Of a stretch of DNA of 64,000 bases, positions 46,020-57,343 are shown piece after piece. The stretch is from Hypericum androsaemum. Lineage: Eukaryota; Streptophyta; Magnoliopsida; Malpighiales; Hypericaceae. The first letter of the stretch is position 1; every line of letters starts with the position of its first letter. Under the pieces are notes generated by a model that searched no databases, was not told where the DNA came from, and saw only the letters and a list, made by a program, of their open reading frames with translations. A program made the translations under genes and the position numbers. Where the stretch lies: contig OZ023198.1 in the NCBI GenBank assembly GCA_963995505.1, positions 8,518,558 to 8,582,557 of the forward strand, given 5' to 3'.

Positions 46020-46321
46020 TCTAACTTTTCCTTGATATATTATTAGTACATCAAGAAAAAGTAATCTGATATTATTAGTTGACTATTTAGATTAAGGGTT
46101 TCTCATTAAATTATAAATATTATTAGTCGATATTATTATTAATATTAATAATAACTCAATAATATTTAATATTATTTAGATTATAATAATATTTTTAAAT
46201 AATATATTATTAGAGTATTATTAATATTATTAGAGTATCGAATAATACTATTATTGAGTTATTTAGATTGACTTAAATAATATTATTAGTTTAAATAATA
46301 GTTTAGGGTTTGTCTATTTAA
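46020..46321. repeat. AT-rich AATATTATTAG-type tract
   Basis: Imperfect repetition of AATAATATTATTAG / TATTATTAATA over about 280 bp, near 90% A+T. Low complexity, non-coding. Confidence 0.7.
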
Positions 46322-47290
46322 TGATGCTTTGCAATTGTCGATTGGCACAATTATACTGTATGAGAAATTGAACTCAATACTATGCATCCATTCTCCCGTC
46401 TCTACACCATTACCAATCAATGCAGGCACTAACTTATCATAATGCTCCGTCTCATCTACTTCAAATTCAAATAAACCTAAATGGAGCTTTCTGAAATAGT
46501 CGGATTTAGACGCCGAAAATAGCAATGACTTATTCTGATAAGTAATTTCAACAAAAACTCGAGATACGTTTTCTAACTCATGGTCAGAACTCAGAACATA
46601 CACATACTTATCATTTTTCGTATTGCTACTAGTGATTACGCGAACAACCCGAGGCAACATATTGTTGTAGTAATAATCACCTTGGGGCAAGTCCATCTGA
46701 AAAACAACTAATGCTTTATAAGCCAATATAATTAGAGAGCACTAAGACCCACAAGAAAAAATGTGCAAACTTCAAAAATCAATTTGCTTATCAGAGAATA
46801 ACCTAAACAGATGACATAATCAACATTTAATCATCATTGCAGATCCGTGAGTTGCAAGAGACGCAGGACACACGAATGGACTTCCTATTCAGGAGAGATC
46901 AATTAGGAGTTACAGAGACTAAAGATTTTAGGGTTTCTGACTAGGAACATGAAATTAACAATGGGAAACATAAAATTAACGAGGGAAACCTTACCTGCAG
47001 AAGTTATCGAGGCCAGAAAGAGAACAAGGGTAAATTAGGGTTTCTACTTTCTAACGATTTGGGTTTTTTAGGGAAAGAGAACAAGGGTCGACGGGAGTCG
47101 GAGAGGAAAGGGAGGGTCCGGAGGAGGGAGGAGGAGGAGCAGCGGTAGGCTGGTGACCGGCGGGAGACGGAGGACGAGAAAATCGACGGTGAAGGAGTCT
47201 GATATTTCTCGATTCTCAGAGAGAGAGAGGAGAAATAGAAGGACGAGGCTTTTGGGGCTTTAGGTTTTTTCACTAGAGGCAATTATCTGG
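46322..47290 (-). pseudogene. Unknown family: 5' part of the split copy, best start
   Basis: Minus-strand gene start. A first exon (about 47290-46995) ends CTGCAG|GTAAGG and is probably 5' UTR; its 92-codon frame stops before the donor. An intron follows (46994-46697). The next exon opens TTTTTCAG|ATGGACTTGCCCC (ATG 46694-46696) and reads MDLPQGDYYYNNMLPRVVRV, ITSSN, VFVEITYQNKSLLFSASKS, FRKLHLGLFEFEVDETEHYD, GEWMHSIEFNFSYSI. Unlike every array unit, ATG and MLP are in one frame. A short deletion at about 46350 then shifts the frame, and similarity ends at about 46322 at the composite block. The family is unknown to me; no domain is recognised. Confidence 0.6.
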
Positions 47291-47639
47291 GTATTTATAT
47301 TCTTATAACGGGTTAGGCTGAAAACCATTAGTTTTAAAAAGCGGTCCGACCGATCGGACCATGAATCATTCCCTTCAGCGGCCCAGGGAAAAAAGGGATC
47401 CGGTCAAACCATCCATTTTCCGGTCGGACCGTGCGGTTTTTGGCCTCGTACCGACCGGAAAAAGTCGGTTCGACCGGAACTTAAAAAAGGGTTTAATTTT
47501 TTACTAGAATATGGTCGAAATTGGAAAACTGAAACCCTTAAAATTAAAATTGGACCCCGACTTAGAGCCTCTCTTTCCCCAGGCGTCGCCGGCATCGTCT
47601 CCTGCTCCGTTCCAGCGTTCAGCTCGACCACAGGTGTGT

Positions 47640-49917
47640 CATGTGTGAGCCTGTGGGGACGACTTGCGAAAGAGGTGAGTCTTGGTGTATAGTTCTTCTT
47701 TTGAAGAGCACTTGGAGCACATGAGGAAAGTCTTGACGATTCTGAGGGAGAAGAACTTCTTTGCTAAGTTGTCCAAGTGTACTTTTGGCTCCCTAACAAT
47801 AGAGTATTTGGGACACGTAATCAATGGCGATAGGGTTTCCACTGACCCAAAGAAGGTTAAGACTATGCAGGGTTGGCCAATCCCCAGAATGCTGAAGCAG
47901 CTTCGAAGCTTTCTTGGTCTTTGTGGGTACTATAGAAGGTTTATTAGGCACTACAGACTGATTCATGACAGCTATTAAAGAAGAAGAAGTTCCTCTGGAC
48001 TGATGCAGCAACCAAAGCATTTGAACAGGTGAAGATGGCCATGGTTACAGCTCCAGTTTTAGCATTGCCTGATTTCAAAGAGACCTTTGTAGTCGAAACA
48101 GACGCATCTTGAGTGGGAGTAGGGGCAGTCTTGATGCAGGGAGGACACCCAATCTCCTATTTCAGCAAAGCACTTGGTCCTAAGTATAGGGGAATGTCAG
48201 CTTATGAGCAAGAATTGCTTGCTGTGGTGATGGCAGTCTCGAAATGGCATCACTACCTGGTGGGGCGCAAGTTTTTTATCAAGACTGACCATAAGAGCTT
48301 GAAGTACATGTTGAGTCAGAGGTTGTCAACATTTAGTCAATATTCTTGGCTCGCTAAGCTCATCGGCTACGACTACGAGATATAGTCTATAAGAAGGGAA
48401 GCAAAAACAGAGCAGCTGATGCTCTATCGAGGCTGCCTGGAGAAGAGGAAGTCCAGTTGCAGTCATTGTCCTTGGTTTCAGTAGAGGAGTTAGCTGATGA
48501 AGTTCAGCTTGGCTGTATGAGGGATCCAAAGCTAAAGGCTTTGATAGCTAAACTTCAGAAGGGAGAGATGGAGGCCGGAGTTTATGCGATTGTACAGGGG
48601 AGACTGTTGAGGAAAGGACGGACTATGGTTGGCGCTAATTCTGCCCTCCGAGACAAGCGGATCCAAATGTACCATTCGAGTCCACAAGTTGGGCACTCTG
48701 GTGTGAATGCCACTACCAAGAGAATGCAAGCTGTTCTCTACTGGAAGAAGATGGAGAGGGACATCAGGAACTACATCTGAGCTTGCGAGATCAGCCAAAG
48801 GTGCAAGTACGACACATCTGCTTCTCCGGGTCTGCTACAACCCTTGGCCATTCCAGAGGGGCTCCCTAAATCCAAAGGACAGACAACAATCTTGGTGGCC
48901 GTGGATAAGCTCACTAAATATGCTGACTTTATACCACTTTCTCACCCTTTTACTGCTGCCAAGTTGGCCAGCAAATTCATGGATAATGTTTATAAGCTAC
49001 ACGGGCTGCCGGAAGGGATTGTGAGTGACAGAGAGACCATTTTCTTAAGCCAATTCTGGCAACATTTGTTCAAATACCAAGGAGTGGAACTCAAGCTCTC
49101 TACAGCTTACCACCCCCAGACAGACGGCCAAACCGAAGTTGTCAACAGATGCTTAGAGACTTACCTGAGGTGTATGACATTCGAGAAGCCCCATGATTGG
49201 AGTTGTTGGTTATCTCTCGCAGAGTGGTGGTATAATACAACCCACCATTCAGCTACTCAGACCACTCCGTTTGAGGCCTTGTATGGAGCTCCACCACCCT
49301 TGCACCTTTCATACTTTGCAGGGGACTCACCTAACGAAGCTGTAGACAGAAGCTTGACAGCACGAGAGGAGAACTTGAAATTGCTGAAGCACCACCTGCA
49401 ACGCGCCCAGGCAAGGATGATCCAACAAGCATCGCTCCGACAGGGAATTTCAGCTGGGTGATATGGTCTATTTAAAGCTGCAACCATACAGACAACAATC
49501 AGTGCAGAATGTCACCTATCACAAGTTGCTACCCAAGTACTATGGCCCTTACAGGGTGATCGATAGAATCGGGAAGGTTGCTTACACTCTTGAGCTTCCA
49601 CCAGTTGCTAAGATTCATCCCACGTCTCGCAGTTGAAGAAGAGCGTAGGCAGGAACATGAGGGTTAGCATCGACCTTCCCGCAGGCCTGATTCCGGAGAA
49701 GGAACTCGAGTCTATTGTGGACCGTCGCACCGTGAAGCGGCAGAATCACGCTGTGACCCAGGTGCTGGTGCATTGGCAAGGAACCGACGCCAACGAGGAC
49801 ACTTGGGAGTTCTATTCGGACCTCAAGGAGAGGTTTCCTTCTAGTTCCATGTGGGCAAGGAACTTCAGGGGGGAGGAATGTTGCATGGAGGAGGCTACAC
49901 CACCGAGTAGGCTTTGA
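47640..49917 (+). pseudogene. Ty3/Gypsy chromovirus pol remnant
   Basis: Decayed pol in RT-RNase H-integrase order (Gypsy type). Late RT: EHLEHMRKVLTILREKNFFA, KCTFG, EYLGHVI, FLGLCGYYRRFI. RNase H: FVVETDAS (then a stop), GVGAVLMQ, YEQELLAVVMAVSKW, FFIKTDHKSLKYM. Integrase: VAVDKLTKYADFIPL, GLPEGIVSDRETIF, YHPQTDGQTEVVNRCLETYL. C-terminal: [20 protein letters not shown] and a chromodomain-like VLVHWQGTDANEDTWEFYSD. Stops and frameshifts lie at 47975, 48110, 48383, 48778, 49459 and 49634. Gag, protease and the catalytic start of RT are missing. The chromodomain points to a chromovirus clade. Confidence 0.88.
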
Positions 49918-49959
49918 AGCTCTGACGGAGGAGGAAGCTCTCGTGGGAGAGAAAGCTAC

Positions 49960-50225
49960 TGTTGGCGGACCAGAATCGTTTTTGATTTCAGTTCAGTTCA
50001 GTTCCCTGCTTTGTTATTTTGTTCATCCAGGTCCCTGAAACACTATGATGAGTGTGGGCCCGGGACGGGTGTTTTGTTAGCAGACCAGAATCGTTTTTGA
50101 TTCTGCTGTAGACACTATATATACTCAATAAGAAAAGCAGGAGGTGATTGCCAAAACTTGGTGGCCAAGTTCTCTTTCTTATTGGTTGCAATTTAGAAAG
50201 TAGAGCTAGAAGAACCTCAAAAACA
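49960..50225 (+). repeat. Candidate 3' LTR of the chromovirus
   Basis: Starts TGTTGGCGGACC shortly after the chromodomain and may end at AAAAACA (50225). It contains TATATATACTC near 50115 and an internal duplicate of CAGAATCGTTTTTGATT. No second LTR is present to confirm it. Confidence 0.35.
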
Positions 50226-50946
50226 TCCCCATTCTGGGCTTGTTACTCCTGAGATTACTAACCTTGTATCATGAAGCGACCACCGGTGGGGGTGATTGGC
50301 GGTGGGCCGCCGGGGACCGTCCAAGCAAAAAAAAGAAGAGGTGAGTTAGCTTGCTTGTTCTCCTGTTTGTTCTCTGTTTGTAATTCGTAGCTTGCTTATT
50401 GCTTGCTTAGTCTTTAAAAAAAGAGAGGTGAGTTAGCTTTTAGAAGGTCGATGAGAAGAATTCCTTCCTTTTTTTTTAGAAGGGAAGGAGGTGGAGGCCT
50501 AGGGAGGTATTGTGTTTCGACTTTCGATGAGAGGGGTGGGCTACATCTTTTATTTCCTTTGTGTTTCTTCTTTGAGGGGATATTTTCTCTGTGTTTCGAT
50601 ATCTACAAGGAAGAGGAAGTGACGTGTGCTTGAAAGAGGTGGGTTGAAAAGTCAAAGGAAATTAGGAAAGAAAAGACGTGTCCTTCATTTGAGGGGCAAC
50701 CTCCATTTTATTATTATTTACCGATGTGTATATATATTTTTTTTAAATAAAAAATCTGGTCGGACTGTACGATCCAAAAAATGGCCAAAATTCTGGTTAT
50801 AACAAAATTCATATTTTAAAACTATGCTAAAAACGAAACTGAGTTGACATTGACCGGTCGGTTTAAACAGACCGCCAACCATTGATATCGGGTCTCGAGC
50901 ATGGAGACCATGTACCGTGGAATTTTAGCCAACAGATGGTTATTCT
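50226..50946. other. Right part of hAT-like element and flank
   Basis: Contains duplicated GAGGTGAGTTAGCTT strings (about 50338 and 50426), GC-rich sequence at 50270-50325, and CGGTCGGT-type motifs up to the hAT-like right end at 50826. A 60-codon frame at 50451 has no recognised domain. The 120 bp after 50826 are unassigned. Confidence 0.4.
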
Positions 50947-51177
50947 TATTATGTATTAATGGATGCCATCACCTACTTCTCCACTTCACCTAATTCTCCA
51001 TTAACAAGTTTAGTGGAATAGTAGGTAAGTAGTAGGTGGAATATTGGCCTATAAATAGGACTTGTGCCATTACCATTTTACACACAATTCTTGATCTATT
51101 AATGAGAACTTCATTCTCTACTCTCTTCCTTATTATTCTCTATATTCATATGCTTAGATTATAGATAATTCATAACA
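50947..51177 (+). repeat. 5' LTR, 231 bp, TA..CA ends
   Basis: TATTATGTATT...AATTCATAACA. It has a TATA-like CCTATAAATAGG at about 51048. Identical to the 3' LTR. Confidence 0.92.
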
Positions 51178-51192
51178 CGTTATCAGCACGAG
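51178..51192 (+). other. PBS resembling a tRNA-Ile internal segment
   Basis: Sequence CGTTATCAGCACGAG directly follows the LTR. Its complement, CTCGTGCTGATAACG, looks like the anticodon-arm region of a plant tRNA-Ile (CGTGCTAATAACG type) rather than a tRNA 3' end, suggesting priming from a half-tRNA. The tRNA match is from memory of that tRNA, not a search. Confidence 0.5.
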
Positions 51193-51980
51193 TCTCTCCC
51201 AAGTTCTCAATAATTTCTTGAGAAGAATTGAGCTTAATTTTGTAAGTATTCTTACAATTTATAATTATTCATTCTTGTTAGATTCTCATATAAAATTATT
51301 CATTGTTGTTGGATTCTCAATGTTATTGAAACATATGAAGTTTAGTTCTGGCTTATAAATAATTTTCTCAAAGGAAATATTTTTGTAAAATATTCTTTGC
51401 AAAAATCGAATTTATTTGGTAAAGATTTTTCATGAAAAAAAAACCTTCTGTCCTTTCATAAAATATTTAGAAACTTCCGAGGACCTATATGTAATTATCC
51501 TGTGCACGCGGATTGGGATTATGCCCTTATTCGCACACGAGAAAACTTCCAGGGACTGAACTGTAAGTTTGCACATTGAACATCGAATTTGTCCTCGCAT
51601 GCACACGCGTCAAACTTATAGGTACTAAACTGATATTATGCACGCCGAACAAAAAAGGGAAGTAAAGGGGACATAATTACGGATTAGTACTTTATATTTC
51701 CTCATATTTTCAAATAAGGACAAAATATCATTTTAATCATTTGTTTCATTATATTTGTGTTATGTCTATATAATAATTTTATCTCAATTATATTTATCTA
51801 TGATAAATCAAATCTAATATGTTAGAGAAAATATTCTCTAACATTTTGGTCCCTGGATTAATTGCAATTGGATTTCTGGACTAAAATTTAATAGTTATGC
51901 TCCATTCCCTGAAGTGAATGTGACAAATTTTAATTATAGAGGCCCGTCCAATTGGTTATGCTCCATTCCCTGAAGTGAAT
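51193..51980 (+). other. Leader; most of gag deleted; short tandem duplication
   Basis: AT-rich leader without a gag capsid frame. At about 51895-51990 the string GGTTATGCTCCATTCCCTGA, continuing AGTGAATGTGACAAA, appears twice 67-70 bp apart. It matches the end of the gag capsid region just before the RGRGRGRD basic stretch. Confidence 0.6.
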
Positions 51981-51989
51981 GTGACAAAA

Positions 51990-52305
51990 TTTAATAGGCC
52001 GGGGTCGCGGTCGTGGACGTGATAATGGTCGTGGAGGATATGGTTACCGTGGTGGTAATTTTAAGAACACGTCTCGCCACCTGAAGTGGGAGAACAAAGA
52101 AAAGAAACCACGAAGAGATGGTGATAGTGGAATAAAAATGGAAAATTCATGTCATCGTTGTGGATGCAAAGGCCACTGAGCTCGCACCTGTTGTGCACCA
52201 AAGTATCTAGTTGAGCTTTATCAAGATTATGGCTCTGGCATTATGAACATGGATGGTAGCCCTGAATTTGGCCTCAATGACTTCACTCATTTCGGATATT
52301 ATTGA
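51990..52305 (+). pseudogene. Copia gag C-terminal remnant with zinc knuckle
   Basis: Reads GRGRGRGRDNGRGGYGYRGG, then the zinc knuckle CHRCGCKGH-stop-ARTC (52150-52191). The stop at 52177-52179 replaces the Trp usual in GHWART (TGG to TGA). It ends YLVELYQDYG...FTHFGYY, stop at 52303. The N-terminal UBN2 capsid part is absent, so the element cannot make Gag. Confidence 0.8.
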
Positions 52306-52434
52306 TTTCCTTATTGAATAGCAGTTTAATATCCATGTTCTTGTTCATTTCTTAAGTATATTTTCTGGCATTTTCCATTATCATATTTTCAGTGCTTAAT
52401 TTTAAGGTAATGTCTCCTATAAATTTTTCTCATC

Positions 52435-55400
52435 ATGTTTTCGTTGCTTAAATTTAATATAAATATTTCTTTTATTATGAAGAGTATGGAATTAGCACGA
52501 GTTGGCTCATCTACTCGAGAAAGAGATCTGTGTTTAGCAGATAGTGCTACAACGCACACCATACTTAAGGATGATAAATATTTCCTTCATTTACAAATGC
52601 AAAAGGCAAATGTTAGTACTATATCAGGTACTACGAATTTAATTGAAGGCTCCGGAAGAGCTAATTTATTATTACCTGGAGGTACAAATTTTTGCATAAA
52701 TAATGCATTATATTCTCCTAAGTCTCAAAGAAACTTATTAAGTTTCAAAGATATACGCCAAAATGGGTATCATGTTGAGACAACAAATGAAGGAAACAAA
52801 GAATATTTGTCTATTACAAATATTATTTCGGGTAAAAAGTGCGTGTTGGAAAAGCTACCCGCTTATTCATGTGGCTTATATTATACGTATATTAGTGCAA
52901 TTGAGGCACATGCAACAGTAAACCAGAAGTTTACTGATTTTGCAATTTGGCATGACCGGTTGGGCCATCCCGGGTCAATAATGATGCGAAGAGTTATTAA
53001 CAATTCATGTGGACATTCTTTAAAGAACCAGAAGATTTTCCAATCCAATGAATTGTCATGCTCTGCATGCTCTCAAGGCAAATTAATAACCAGGCCATCA
53101 CCAGCTAAAATTGGGGCTGAATCCCTCGGATTTTTGGAACGCATACATGGCGATATATGTGGACCTATTCATCCACCATGTGGACCATTTAGATACTTTA
53201 TGGTATTAATTGATGCATCAACTAGATGGTCACATGTATCTTTATTATCAACTCGCAACCTGGCGTTTGCGAGATTACTAGCTCAGTTAATTTGATTACG
53301 AGCTCATTTTCCAGATAATCCCATTAAGACCATTCGTCTTGATAATGCTGGTGAATTCACTTCCCAAATATTCAATGATTATTGTATGGCCATTGGTATA
53401 AACGTTGAACATCCTGTAGCTCATGTTCACACTCAAAATGGTCTTGCCGAATCATTTATTAAACGGATTCAATTAATTGCAAGGCCATTACTAATGAGAG
53501 CGAAACTCCCTATTTCTGCTTGGGGACATGCTGTTTTACATGCAGCAATGTTGATTCGCATCAGGCCAACAAGTTATCATGAATTCTCCCCATTACAATT
53601 GGTTCATGGTCAGGAACCAAATATTTCTCATCTAAGAATTTTTGGATGTGCGGTTTATATTCCAATTGCTCCACCACAACGCACTAAAATGGGACCCCAA
53701 AGAAGGTTGGGAATATATGTTGGGTTTGAATCTCCATCGATAATAAAGTACATTGAGCCACGTACTGGAGATATATTTACGGCACGTTTTGCCGATTGTC
53801 ATTTCGATGAATCAATATTTCCAACATTAGGGGGAGAAACTAAGCAGCCAGAAAAGGATATTAGCTGGAATGAATTATCATTGTGTTATTTAGATCCTCG
53901 CACAAAGCAAAGTGAACTTGAAGTTCAAAAGATAATTCATCTGCAGAATTTAGCTAATCAGTTGCCAAACGCTTTTGCTGACCCAAAGAGAGTGACTAAG
54001 TCACATATTCCGGCTGCTAATGCTCCTTTTAGAATTGATGTCCCTGAAGGACGATCAATTATTGCCAATGAAAATAAGGCACAAATTAAACGTGGTAGAC
54101 CTATTGGTTCCAAAGATAAAAATCCTCGTAAAAGAAAAGGAGCAAAATATCAAGATGGTCAAACCGAGGATATCTTGACTCCTGAAGAGTCCCCAGTCAA
54201 TATTAATATCAAGGAAGGGCAGACTCTAGATGAGTCGCTTCCAATGGAAGATCAGGTACCTGAACATTGTGATAATCATGAGATCTCAATAAATTATGTT
54301 ATGACTGGAGAAAAATGGAACCGAAATGAAGTTATCGTCGACGATATTTTTGCCTACCATGTAGCGCTAAATATTATGGAAGATGAAGAGGATCTAGAGC
54401 CAAAATCTATCAAGGAATGCATGCATAGAAAAGATTGGCCCAATTGGAAAGACGCAATGAAATCTGAATTAGATTCACTTGCGAAACGTGAAGTTTTCGG
54501 ACCCGTAGTCCGCACACCCAGAGGGGTGAAACCCGTAGGATACAAATGGGTATTTGTGCGTAAACGAAATGAGAAAAATGAAGTCGTGAGATATAAAGCA
54601 CGACTTGTCGCACAAGGTTTTTCTCAAAGACCTGGTATTGATTATGAGGAGACATATTCTCCTGTGGTGGATGCAACCACGTTTCAATATTTGATAAGTT
54701 TGGCAGTACATGAAAAGTTGAATATGCGCCTTATGGATATTGTTACAGCCTATTTATATGGTTCACTGGATAGTGACATTTATATGAGAATCCCAGAAGG
54801 ATTCAACGTACCAGAAGTACGTGATTCTAGTCAAAAGGGACTATACTCGATCAAATTATGTCGATCTTTATATGGATTGAAACAATCAGGGCGTATGTGG
54901 TATAATCGCCTTAGTGACTACTTATTAAAGGAAGGCTATAAGAATGATCTAATCTGCCCATGTGTTTTTATAAGGAGATCCGAACCTGAGTTCGTTATAA
55001 TTGCAGTTTATGTTGATGATCTCAATATCATTGGAACTCCTGAAGAGCTCCAAAAGGCAGTTGATTGTTTGAAGAATGAATTTGAAATGAAAGATTTGGG
55101 AAAGACCAAATTATGTCTCGGATTGCAAATTGAACATTTTGGAGAAGGAATTTTTATGCATCAATCTTCCTATATAGCAAAGGTGCTGAAGCGTTTCAAT
55201 ATGGATAAAGCGCATCCGTTGAACATTCCAATGGTTGTAAGGTCACTTGATGTGAAAAAGGACCCTTTTAGACCTCGAGAAAATGGTGAAAAATTTCTTG
55301 GTCCTGAAGTACCATATCTTAGTGCAATAGGTGCACTAATGTATCTCGCTAGTCATACACGACCTGATATATCATTTTCTGTTAATTTACTAGCAAGATA

Positions 55401-56010
55401 CAGTTCTTCACCTACAAGAAGACATTGGACTGGAGTAAAACAAATATTGCGTTACCTTCGAGGTACAATGGATATGGGTTTGTATTACCCTAGTATCTCA
55501 GAGGCAGAAGTAATTGGATATGCAGATGCAGGATATTTATCTGATCCTCACAATGGTCGATCGCAAACCGGATACTTATTTGCATATGGAGGTACTGCCA
55601 TTTCATGGCGCTCCATGAAACAAACTATAGCAGCCACCTCATCTAATCATTCTGAGATTTTGGCTATTCATGAAGCAAGTCGAGAATGTGTTTGGTTGAG
55701 ATCTATTGTCAAACACATTCGAGAATCTTGTGGATTACCTTTTCAAAAGGGAATACCTACGACCTTATATGAGGATAATGCTGCATGCATCGCACAATTA
55801 AAAGAAGGATATATTAAAGGTGATCGGACAAAACATATATCACCAAAGTTCTTTTTCACACATGATCTCCAAAAGGATGGGGAGATAAGTGTTCAACAAA
55901 TTCGTTCAAGTGACAATTTGGCAGATTTGTTCACGAAATCCCTGCCCACTACAGTTTTTGAGAAGCATATTCGTAATATTGGTCTGAAACGACTCAGAGA
56001 TCTCAAATGA
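52435..56010 (+). pseudogene. Copia pol, intact except one stop
   Basis: One frame from about 52435 to 56010, with a single stop TGA at 53293-53295 (QLI-stop-LRAHFPD, where CGA Arg is likely). Protease: CLADSATTHTILKD. Pre-integrase: AIWHDRLGHPGSIMMRRVI. Integrase: HGDICGPI, RLDNAGEFTS, NGLAESFIKR. The RT contains VGYKWVFVRKRNE, YKARLVAQGFSQRPGIDYEE, SLYGLKQSGRMWYNRL and VYVDDLNIIG. RNase H: GYADAGYLSDPHNGRSQTGY, ATSSNHSEILAIHEASREC, YEDNAACIAQ. The part after the stop alone is 874 codons from its first Met (53386). Low decay matches the identical LTRs. It probably moved with Gag supplied by relatives. Confidence 0.93.
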
Positions 56011-56219
56011 TGTAGACATGAGGGGGAGATATCATTTTACACTGTACTCTTTTTCCTTAACCACGGTTTTGTCCCAATGGGTTTTCCGGGTAAGGTTTTA
56101 ATGAGGCAGTAATTTTATGATGATGTACTCTTTTTCCTTTGATTAGGATTTTTCCCATAGGGTTTTTTCCTAATAAGGTTTTAATGAGGCACATTATTCA
56201 AATGGCATCCAAGGGGGAG

Positions 56220-56450
56220 TATTATGTATTAATGGATGCCATCACCTACTTCTCCACTTCACCTAATTCTCCATTAACAAGTTTAGTGGAATAGTAGGTA
56301 AGTAGTAGGTGGAATATTGGCCTATAAATAGGACTTGTGCCATTACCATTTTACACACAATTCTTGATCTATTAATGAGAACTTCATTCTCTACTCTCTT
56401 CCTTATTATTCTCTATATTCATATGCTTAGATTATAGATAATTCATAACA
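56220..56450 (+). repeat. 3' LTR, 231 bp, TA..CA ends
   Basis: Identical to the 5' LTR over 231 bp by direct comparison of the printed sequence. Confidence 0.92.
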
Positions 56451-56478
56451 ATTCTAGCATTATCATCCTCTTTATCAT

Positions 56479-56879
56479 CATTGATTTTAAAAAATGTGGT
56501 CCGACCGGTTGGACCACAAATTGGGCACAAGAGCGGGTCATTTTTAGGCTTTTGACCGAGGTCTGTACTAACCGGACCAAATCCAGTCGGACCGGCCAAT
56601 TTTAAGGTCTACTCTGACCGGTCGAAAGTTTGGTTAGTTTTCGAGGATAAAAATTTGATTTGACAAGTTTATAAAGTAATAAAAAAGTAGATTTATAGAG
56701 TGGAGAGATAAAAAAATAAGTCTATTTTAACATATATATATATATAATTTAAAATATTATAAATAAAAATATTTTTGGTCCGACTGATGGTCCGACTAAT
56801 GGTCCGACCGGTCGGACCAATCAACCTGGAAAACAGTAGAAATTTCGGGTCGAGCTCCGGTCCGGGTTTTAAAACCATG
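56479..56879. mobile_element. hAT-like MITE, 401 bp
   Basis: 8-bp TSD TTTATCAT at 56471-56478 and 56880-56887. The ends are CATTGATTTTAAAAAATG and, reversed, CATGGTTTTAAAACCCGG. Subterminal regions are dense in GGTCCGACCGG / CCGGTCGGACC palindromes. No coding capacity. Its ends match the larger hAT-like element at 47326-50826. Confidence 0.82.
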
Positions 56880-57343
56880 TTTATCATGTGCCATGTTTGA
56901 TTAAGTATTTATTCAATTGCACCATCCTATCCGCAAGTTCGTTAACAATGTTATGCCTCATTTCACAATAATGGAAATGGATCATATTGAAGCTTGCATA
57001 TTCTGTTTCAACAGTTCTGAAACTACTTAACAAAAAAAAAAGGTTCTGAAACTTAACTTTCCTTGGAAAAAGCCAATGGAAGAACTTCAGTTGTTAGTAT
57101 TTATTGAAAATGATCTTTCCTATGCATGCATAGCATACCAGCTGAGGCTCACAGTCAATTGGATCCGAAGCTTGTCAAAAGTATGCACATCTTAATATGT
57201 TCCATACAATTAATTAGTTAAAACTACTATATTGGTAGCATTTTCAGATTCTTTCTCGTTTTCGAGTCCTCTGCTACACTGATTACTCATAATATACTGT
57301 CTTCAATGTCTAAACAGATTAATTGATTATTATTTATTTGCAG

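Larger units (their letters stand above)
41322..46321. other. Composite insertion block (~5.0 kb)
   Basis: Bounded on both sides by complementary parts of one unknown-family gene (C-terminal part at left, N-terminal part at right). It contains, in order: a 12-bp minisatellite segment, a LINE RT fragment, a larger inverted-orientation block of the same minisatellite, a diverged ~170-bp repeat, a Copia RT fragment, a 1.06-kb inverted repeat and an AT-rich tract. About 120 bp of the host gene are missing at the site. Whether it arrived as one insertion or step by step is unknown. Confidence 0.6.
47326..50826. mobile_element. hAT-like element interrupted by Gypsy
   Basis: The left end CATTAGTTTTAAAAAGCGG and the reversed right end CATAGTTTTAAAATATG match the ends of the 401-bp element at 56479-56879. 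The flanks are CTGAAAAC (47318-47325) and CTAAAAAC (50827-50834), an 8-bp TSD with one mismatch. Terminal regions are rich in GGTCGGACC / CCGACCGG motifs, as in the relative. The interior contains a decayed chromovirus (47640-50225) and GC-rich segments (47560-47640, 50270-50320) of unknown origin. Confidence 0.6.
50947..56450 (+). mobile_element. Young Copia retrotransposon with identical LTRs
   Basis: 5' LTR 50947-51177 and 3' LTR 56220-56450 are 231 bp each and identical by eye along their whole length. The TSD is ATTCT (50942-50946 and 56451-56455). The polypurine tract AAGGGGGAG at 56211-56219 abuts the 3' LTR. LTR ends are TATTATG...CATAACA, so the element begins with TA, not TG. Most of gag is missing; pol is nearly intact. 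Pol features (SNHSEILAIHEASRECVWLR) suggest a Bianca-type lineage, which is tentative. Confidence 0.95.
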
